From assembly GCF_000764305.2 (NCBI RefSeq), contig NW_025937404.1, forward strand, positions 1 to 64,000: a stretch of DNA of 64,000 bases. Direction: 5' to 3'. Below the pieces are notes generated by a model. It had not been told where the DNA came from. It ran no database searches and was given only the letters and a program-made list of their open reading frames with translations. This document shows positions 58,126-64,000 of the stretch, in pieces; within the stretch, counting starts at the first letter, position 1; each line of letters begins with the position of its first letter. Made by a program: the position numbers and the translations under genes. The DNA is from Hyalella azteca. Lineage: Eukaryota > Arthropoda > Malacostraca > Amphipoda > Hyalellidae.

Positions 58126-58533
58126 CACACATTTTGGTTTGTTCACATTTATGAATGGTAAAAGTAATAAAATTATTATTTATATAGAGCGTATATTTTA
58201 ATTGTTAATAATTTATAACAAGGATCAAATATCCTCACATTTAAAATTTATTTTATGAGTGTAAGCAAGTAATTTTTTCACTGCTTACATATTAAAAAGC
58301 CCATTTAACGCAAATTCTAATTAATAAAACGCTATAAATCTAAAACCGGCAACAAAAATCAAACCAATCACTGAATTTGTGAATGCACTGAAATTTTCTA
58401 CGTGTAGCCAAATTTTACTACACTTATTTTCATTGCATACATAAAAACTTTCCGAACTACTAGATAATGCTCTCTTAAATCCGAACTATGACACATAGTA
58501 CGACACATTATTACGTTGATATCGCTGCGGCCA
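58126..58533. other. No gene seen before the decarboxylase exons
   Basis: AT-rich DNA. Exons encoding the N-terminal half of the decarboxylase are not found in this window to the left. Confidence 0.35.
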
Positions 58534-58683
58534 GACATGTCGCACTCGAGCGTGGAGCGTGCCGGGCTGCTGGCAGGCGTGCAGATGAGGCTACTGCCAT
58601 CCGACGACGCCTTCGCGCTGCGGGGCTCTACCCTCGCAAGCGCCCTCACCAAGGACATCGAGCTCGGCCTCGTCCCCTTTTGC
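58534..58683 (+). CDS. Ddc: Decarboxylase exon a ([13 protein letters not shown]...LVPFC)
   Basis: Acceptor GCGGCCAG at about 58534, donor TGC|GTTAGT, phase 0. Encodes about 50 residues just before the VTLGTT block. Confidence 0.8.
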
Positions 58684-61600
58684 GTTAGTTTGATCCACGA
58701 CGTTGGGAAATACATGTACTTTATGATCTGAACTGTCATAATATATCGATATGAATTGCTCAGGCAACATCCGTAGTTTGGTAACGTTTTGACGAAAGCG
58801 ATTCAAATCGGGGACTAGTTATTTCGATGCCACGATAAACTGGCTTTAATAAGTTATTCCCCCAAACTCATTCTTCAATACTTCCGAGGATTCATTTGTA
58901 TCTTCAAGTTAGTTCCCTCTGTAAAGTTTTGTGTTAATAATAAATAGTTTAATAAATACTCAGGTGATCGTGACCCTGGGAACTATACGAGCACCTGTGC
59001 GTTCGACAACCTGCAGGAGATTGGGGAAGTGTGCCAGGAGTATCCTGACCTTTGGATCCACGTTGATGCCGCGTATGCAGGTCTCTTGTACAGTCCTGAT
59101 ACATCGACGTGTCAGTATACGCTGGTATCTTGTACAGTCCTGATACATCGACATGTCAGTATACGCAGGTCTCTTGTACAGTCCTGATGCATCGACGTGT
59201 CAGTATACGCTGGTATCTTGTACAGTCCTGACACATCGACGTGTCAGTATACGCTGGTCTCTTGTACAGTCCTGATACATCGACGTGTCAGTATACGCTG
59301 GTCTCTTGTACAGTCCTGATACATCGACGTGTCAGTATACGCTGGTCTCTTGTACAGTCCTGATACATCGACGTGTCAGTATATGCAGGAGTCCTGATAC
59401 ATCGACGTGTCAGTATATGCAGGTCTCTTGTATAGTCCTGATACATCGACGTGTCAGTATACGCAGGTCTCTTGTACAGTCCTGATACATCGAAGTGTCA
59501 GTATACGCAGGTCTCTTGTACAGTCCTGATTCATCGAAGTGTCAGTATTTTGTAGACGAGAACTCACGTATGAAGCCCCAAGAAATTGCATTTACTCAAA
59601 AAATGCACTATTATAACGGGCAGCTTTATCATTGTTTAACAATTCTATTCAAGTGAATTTGAATACAGAAGTGAAGCACCTTTTTAGCAATAATTTACCA
59701 CGAAAAGCATTTATTAGAAATAATATGCATTGAATTCATTTATTCCAAGCCATGTAATTCATGAGAATTAGAATTTTCTAGGATCGTCTTTCGTGTGCGA
59801 AGAATTCCGCGGCCCCATGAAGGGCGTCCACATGGCGGACTCGTTCAACTTCAACCCCCACAAGTGGCTGCTCGTCAACTTCGATTGCTCGACCATGTGG
59901 TGAGCTGTATGGCACTAAATTCCTGACTTTGAATAGTCTTCTTAGATATTTCCCTGGCCAATGAATATTTAATATGTTATTCGGACAGTTATAAACGAAC
60001 CAAAACCCCTCAGGTTCTTCTTCAATCGATTACCAGATCCTCTAGATCTGACAGAGACAGAACTAAAGTTATGACAGAGTTATTCCAACATTGACAGTGG
60101 CGCCTTAGAGCATGTAGCGGTAGCGGCCGCTACATTTCAAAGTAGCGCTGCCCAGCTCTGCTTATCGCTCTCAATACAAAATGAGCCCTAAGGATGAGCA
60201 TTCCATAACTAACATAACATAGTGATCACGGCGCTGAAGTGTAGGCCTGATGTGACCCGTCGTTGATTTTTTTTCCTTTTAACATAACATAACATAGTGA
60301 TGTCGGCGCTGAAGTGCAGACCTGATGTGGCCTGTCGCCGATTCTTTTCCTTTTCGTGTCTTGTTCATAGATCTGAACTCGTGTCATTTGACCGGATCTT
60401 TTCATGACTGACGATAGTTTGAAGTAGCTACTAGACTTCCACCGGGTTCGATAAGGAGCTAGGCATTTCAAATCTGAACATATATTTTTCCATAGCTTTA
60501 TCTNNNNNNNNNNNNNNNNNNNNNNNNNNNNNNNNNNNNNNNNNNNNNNNNNNNNNNNNNNNNNNNNNNNNNNNNNNNNNNNNNNNNNNNNNNNNNNNNN
60601 NNNNNNNNNNNNNNNNNNNNNNNNNNNNNNNNNNNNNNNNNNNNNNNNNNNNNNNNNNNNNNNNNNNNNNNNNNNNNNNNNNNNNNNNNNNNNNNNNNNN
60701 NNNNNNNNNNNNNNNNNNNNNNNNNNNNNNNNNNNNNNNNNNNNNNNNNNNNNNNNNNNNNNNNTCTAGATGTGTATAAGAGACATTATCTGCACTGTTC
60801 GATCAGCCCAACGCGACGAGTTGATAGCGTCATCTCATCGCCAAGTTACTGGCTGCACTACAACAGAAACGACTTACTTTACAGGTCTTTGGTTCGGTCC
60901 CATGAAAATTACTTCTTTGCCATGCTGATATTTATAATCATACACATAAAATTTAATCAATAAAACTCGTCTTCTTTCACTTCATAGGTTAAACCATCAC
61001 TTGCATTTGGGCGCAGTGCAGCTATAAACAAAAATGAAGGTTTTTTGCAAATAATTTTTATCATATATTATATGTGCTCGTTATGTGTTAAGGTTATTTT
61101 TTACTTCAAACGATCATTTATTTCTACACTTAAATTGCCAAATAAAGTGTCTCTGAATAATTTACTTTTCTCTAATTCGTATTACTAATTGATATTTGAT
61201 TAGAATAATCTGATGAGCCGCAGTAATAGGAATCGGGGGTGATAATCATGAAATGTCACATATTATGTTCTAATTTAGGGTTCTTACTTTGCAAACGGAT
61301 TCAAATTTATGTAACAGTTATTATTAAAATATTAATTTTGTGCGCGAACGATACAATTTTTCATAATCAGAGGCCCGATCAACAACATAAAGTAATCATC
61401 CGATGTCTACGGTGTAACCAATAGACAGCCGAGACATATAAGACCTGTCTCTTATACACATCTAGATGTGTATAAGAGACAGGTCTTGATCGCGTGATCT
61501 ATCACGTGTCTATCAGATGTTGACTCGTGGACTCAATAGCTAACTAGGTCTGTTGGTAAACACATTAGGACTTGTTTCCGCGACCTACTCTCGGACATGT

Positions 61601-63390
61601 AGGTGTCCGAAAAATTAATTTGCGTTAATGCAACAGATTTGATTGCAAGTTTTTGAATTATTATTGTATTTATTTCTCTGTCAAGTGGTGCGAAAGCTTC
61701 AATGTTTGAATGGAAAATTTTACGGAGGAAGGAAACTTTGGAAACTCATAAATCGGCCTACAGGCTTCCTTGTGAACTTATTGGATGCAATTCAGACGGT
61801 CCATAAAATCTGAATTTTAATTATCGCTATTATTTTGCATATAGTTTTTATATCAATTAGCATAGTAACTATTCATTGTTATTACGAAGTACATAATATA
61901 ACTAATATTCGTACTTTCAAATACGCGTTCAATTTAGGCAACAATGTTTTACTTGTTCCAGGGTTCGTAAATCAGAAGAGATCGTAGATGCGTTCCGCGT
62001 TGACCCGATCTATACCTACGCCGCCAGCACCGAGCTGATCCTAACGCCCCTAATTACAGGGTGAGTTTCAGTCAAGCTGGTGAGTGTCAGCCCAGCTGGT
62101 GAGTGTCAGCCCAGCTGGTGATTGCCAGCCCAGCTGGTGATTGCCAACTCACCTGTTGAGTGTCAGTCAGCCCAGCTGGTGAGTGTCAGCCCAGCTGGCG
62201 ATTGTCATGATGATGTGCTCACCGTTCAAAAGTCCAAACAGTATAAAGCGAACTGGTATCTGTAGCAGTAAAGTTCACCCCGTGCTAGTAGTGTTTCTAC
62301 TGTATGTACACAGTGCAGGTAAGTTGAATAACATGCATTTGCAGCCTACACTGTGCAGGAAATGTGACGCGGAAATTCTATAACATCGATACGTGCCATT
62401 TCATTTGATTGTATTTTTGAGTTTAAAATCCAAGCCACTGATGATCGTGCCCTGACCACAGCACTGGCAGCTGCCGCTGTCGAGGCGCTTCAGGGCGCTG
62501 AAGCTGTGGTTCGTGATGCGCATGTACGGCAGAGACGGACTACAGAGACACATCCGTAAAGAGGTCTTTGGTCAAGAGGGAACTCCCTTTGGTAATCTCT
62601 GTACTCTGATGAAAAAAATATATGTCTGTAGAGTTAAATTCAGAAAACTCCCCATGTTATTGTCATACAGATAATATAGACATTTTTAAATAAATGCATA
62701 TTTTCCTGTATTATCTAAGACTTTTTAAAAAGAATTTTATATTAATAAAAAATTGGATAAGAGTAGAAAGGAATCTAATTCCTTCATAAATTGTTAATGC
62801 TAAAAGAGTCCACACTATTGAACTTAAGGGCATTATTTTATTCTAATATGGACATTATTCATTTCAATACAAAACTTGAACCATGGTTCTTTGTTGCAGA
62901 AACTGAAAACGGCGTTGTACGCGTCATACTTACTAACTGAAGTATACGCATATTCGGCGTAGTGCAATGAAAACAATTAATTCACTAATGGAATATTTAT
63001 GCCATTAAAAATAGATAGATCTATATCTCCTTAATATACTTCGTTAATAATATAATGAGGTTGATCTTAATTTGATTGTCAATTTGGTTGTGGTTTTTTC
63101 CTGCACACATGGATATACCACGCAGTAAAATGGAAAGTGACTAATACACTAATAGATTCCTACGTGCTTTGAAATGGATAGATATTTTTCTTCCGACAAC
63201 AACTAACAATTTGTTCATGTGGTTCTTACGTAATTCATCTAAGTAATTCATCAAATGTTGATATGAAGTAACAAAAGGAATTGCATCAACGCATCAGGTG
63301 GCGCTGGCAGCGGTGTTCGAGGCGCTGGTGCTTCAGGACTCTCGCTTTGAGACCGTCTGTCCCGCGGTGCTGGGACTCGTCTGCTTCAGG
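58534..63390 (+). CDS. Ddc: Aromatic-L-amino-acid decarboxylase (DOPA decarboxylase-like), six exons, two frameshifts
   Basis: Six exons encode the second half of a PLP-dependent group II decarboxylase, which removes CO2 from DOPA, 5-HTP or tyrosine in amine and cuticle chemistry. Landmarks in order are [57 protein letters not shown] (PLP lysine in NPHK), then [30 protein letters not shown] and VLGLVCFR. The YRHWQ and MYG pattern is closer to DOPA decarboxylase than to histidine or tyrosine decarboxylase, but the exact substrate is an inference. Introns are phases 0, 1, 2, 0 and 0. Exons 2 and 4 each carry an extra TA that shifts the frame, so the gene is either non-functional or mis-assembled. 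The N-terminal exons and the end after FR are not seen. An assembly gap and adapter sequences lie in the intron between exons 3 and 4. Confidence 0.8.
58964..59080 (+). CDS. Ddc: Decarboxylase exon b with TA insertion at 58985-58986
   Basis: Acceptor ATACTCAG|GTGATC. VIVTLGT is followed by an extra two bases within CTATAC, after which TSTCAFDNL...HVDAAYA continues in the shifted frame. Donor GCAG|GTCTCT, phase 1. The next bases begin a 44-bp tandem array containing this donor. Confidence 0.85.
59075..59555. repeat. Minisatellite, 44-bp unit, about 11 copies, seeded on a splice donor
   Basis: The unit is TATACGCAGGTCTCTTGTAC then AGTCCTGATACATCGACGTG and TCAG. The first copy includes the last codons of the exon (GTATGCAG) and the donor GTCTCT, and every copy repeats GCAGGTCTCTTG. 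Confidence 0.95.
59556..59781 (+). other. Intron remainder
   Basis: AT-rich intron sequence ending TTTTCTAG. No further feature is seen. Confidence 0.5.
59782..59899 (+). CDS. Ddc: Decarboxylase exon c with the PLP-binding lysine
   Basis: Acceptor ATTTTCTAG, donor ATGTG|GTGAGC. Reads [20 protein letters not shown], then [19 protein letters not shown]. The Lys of NPHKW forms the Schiff base with PLP. The ends are phases 1 and 2. Confidence 0.93.
59945..60107 (-). repeat. Inverted repeat partner of 56385-56480
   Basis: It contains the reverse complements of the words listed for 56385-56480, then CCAGATCCTCTAGATCTGAC and a diverged continuation that matches 56350-56390. Confidence 0.8.
60108..60160 (+). 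mobile_element. 3' end fragment of the hAT family
   Basis: GCATGTAGCGGTAGCGGCCG, CTACATTTCAAAGTAGCGCT and GCCCAGCTCTG match the right end of the hAT element at 50330-50383. Only the terminal 53 bases are present, and no flanking duplication is evident. Confidence 0.75.
60195..60350. repeat. Tandem duplication of about 75 bp
   Basis: AACATAACATAGTGAT, CGGCGCTGAAGTG, GACCTGATGTG and TTTTCCTTTT occur twice. Confidence 0.85.
60504..60764. other. Assembly gap (261 N)
   Basis: Run of N inside the decarboxylase intron. Confidence 1.
60765..60785. other. Partial Nextera transposon-end adapter at the gap edge
   Basis: TCTAGATGTGTATAAGAGACA is the inner part of the same junction adapter, directly after the N run. 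Confidence 0.95.
60786..61444. other. Intron sequence, no gene seen
   Basis: AT-rich. Short frames without motif. Confidence 0.35.
61445..61482. other. Nextera mate-pair junction adapter left in the assembly
   Basis: The same 38-base head-to-head mosaic end as at 53600. It is flanked by AAGAC and GTCTT, a short palindrome that extends the hairpin. Confidence 0.97.
61483..61961. other. Intron sequence before exon d
   Basis: AT-rich, ending with the acceptor TTGTTCCAG. Confidence 0.4.
61962..62060 (+). CDS. Ddc: Decarboxylase exon d with a second TA insertion
   Basis: After completing the Trp codon it reads [16 protein letters not shown]. Two extra bases within CTATAC (about 62009-62014) then shift the frame, and the conserved [16 protein letters not shown] continues to the donor ACAGG|GTGAGT in phase 0. 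This fits the next exon, which starts HWQ. Confidence 0.85.
62050..62215. repeat. Minisatellite, 19-bp unit, about 8 copies, seeded on a splice donor
   Basis: The unit is CTGGTGAGTGTCAGCCCAG with variants. It begins with the true donor GGGTGAGTTTCAG, and most copies carry GGTGAGT, a consensus 5' splice site. Confidence 0.9.
62462..62563 (+). CDS. Ddc: Decarboxylase exon e ([15 protein letters not shown]...HIRKE)
   Basis: Acceptor TGACCACAG, donor GAG|GTCTTT, phase 0 at both ends, 34 codons. Confidence 0.9.
62564..63297 (+). other. Intron between decarboxylase exons e and f
   Basis: AT-rich, ending with CATCAG. No other feature is seen. Confidence 0.5.
63298..63390 (+). CDS. Ddc: Decarboxylase exon f ([11 protein letters not shown]...LGLVCFR)
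   Basis: 31 codons, phase 0, ending CTTCAGG|GTTAAG. Continues the helix after HIRKE and the strand LGLVCFR, which in the family is followed by further exons that are not found in the remaining window. Confidence 0.85.
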
Positions 63391-63725
63391 GTTAAGGTCA
63401 GACCACGGTGCTGGGGCTCGTCTGCTTCAGGGTTAAGGTAGGAAACCTGGCTTTGAGAGTTAATGTAATTAAACAGACCGTCTGCCCCGTCTGCCAAACG
63501 GTCTGCCCCGTCTGCCAAACAGACCGTCTGCCCCGTCTTTGAGACCGTCTGCCCAGCGGTGCTGGGACTTGTCTGCTTCAGGGTCAAGGTAGGAAAACTG
63601 GCTTTGAGAGTTAATGTAATTAAACAGACCGTCTGCCAAACGGTCTGCCCCGTCTGCCCCGTCTTTGAGACCGTCTGCCCCGCGGTGCTGGGACTCGTCT
63701 GCTTCAGGGTTAAGGTAGGAAAATT
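63340..63725. repeat. Tandem array built from the end of exon f and its donor
   Basis: The block GCGGTGCTGGGACTCGTCTG then CTTCAGGGTTAAGGTAGG occurs four times: in the exon itself and at about 63404, 63553 and 63681. GACCGTCTGCCCCGTCTGCC words separate the copies. The three extra copies each keep the donor. Confidence 0.92.
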
Positions 63726-64000
63726 CAAGCCCTAAATTCGAGCCCTCAATTTACAAATAATACCAAGCTGCCTGCAGACTATCAATGGGGTACAAAATAG
63801 TACTGAACCTAAAATTCATCGATGAAAAGTAGATATTTTATTAAAATATTTGAATTTAGCCTTTATTCTGCTAGAATTTAGGTTCTATGATGTTTTTCTG
63901 TAATACTGCTGTACCCCTCACCAGTAATCAAAGAACCGTGCTTAAAGCAAGTATACGCATTAAAACTATAATTAAAAAATTTTCGTAATCATTGTAAGTA
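63726..64000. other. No gene seen
   Basis: AT-rich sequence to the window end. Confidence 0.3.

Overview
The window is eukaryotic nuclear DNA, most probably from an arthropod and plausibly a crustacean. The evidence is spliced genes with GT-AG introns, LTR, non-LTR and hAT transposon remains, a MADF-type DNA-binding exon, short runs of the arthropod telomere-type CCTAA repeat, and very many minisatellites. There is no operon structure, ribosome-binding site or CRISPR array. Three N gaps (12624-13283, 47329-48038, 60504-60764) and three Nextera transposon-end (library adapter) sequences (53600-53637, 60765-60785, 61445-61482) show a short-read draft assembly. Joins near those points should be treated with caution.

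Layout. 1-0.5 kb: 5' end of a non-LTR retrotransposon ORF1 (PHD-like zinc finger) on the minus strand. 1.3-14 kb: gene-poor DNA dominated by unrelated tandem arrays (units of 12 to 54 bp), a tandem duplication of about 1.2 kb and a palindromic hairpin. 15.5-19.9 kb: a broken Ty3/gypsy-like element (750-bp LTR, primer-binding site, gag, protease, integrase zinc region) carrying a younger solo LTR with a perfect 5-bp target duplication. 21-22 kb: two more diverged arrays.

The centrepiece is 22.8-36.2 kb. A TATA box, a 5'-untranslated exon, a 234-bp intron, one uninterrupted coding exon of 12 kb, a 383-bp phase-0 intron and a last coding exon together predict a protein of about 4,200 residues. 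It has a long helical N-terminus, a complete SecA-like motor region (Walker A, DEVD, GRGTD, arginine-finger-like motif), a short novel repeat, a hydrophobic segment resembling the latrotoxin C-terminal domain, a His-then-Cys peptidase-like motif, and an exon-encoded HH...N...DP domain resembling HNH-type nuclease folds. This architecture recalls bacterial and endosymbiont polymorphic toxins, but the gene carries eukaryotic transcription and splicing signals. The best interpretation is an ancient horizontally acquired gene that is now part of the arthropod genome. A broken fragment of a relative lies at 48.8-49.1 kb.

36.3-52 kb holds a 19-bp array, AT-rich DNA and a local duplication. One copy has an intact, unrecognised 229-residue gene (51.2-51.9 kb) with an acceptor site and a poly(A) signal. 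The other copy (42.0-44.0 kb) is split by an inversion and frameshifted. A 1.2-kb non-autonomous hAT element with a perfect 8-bp target duplication sits beside the intact copy. 52.7-58.1 kb is flanked by a diverged inverted repeat and contains retroelement debris and a MADF exon. 58.5-63.4 kb contains six exons of an aromatic-L-amino-acid decarboxylase (DOPA decarboxylase-like). It carries two identical 2-bp TA insertions that break the frame. In three of its introns, tandem arrays have grown exactly at the 5' splice site.
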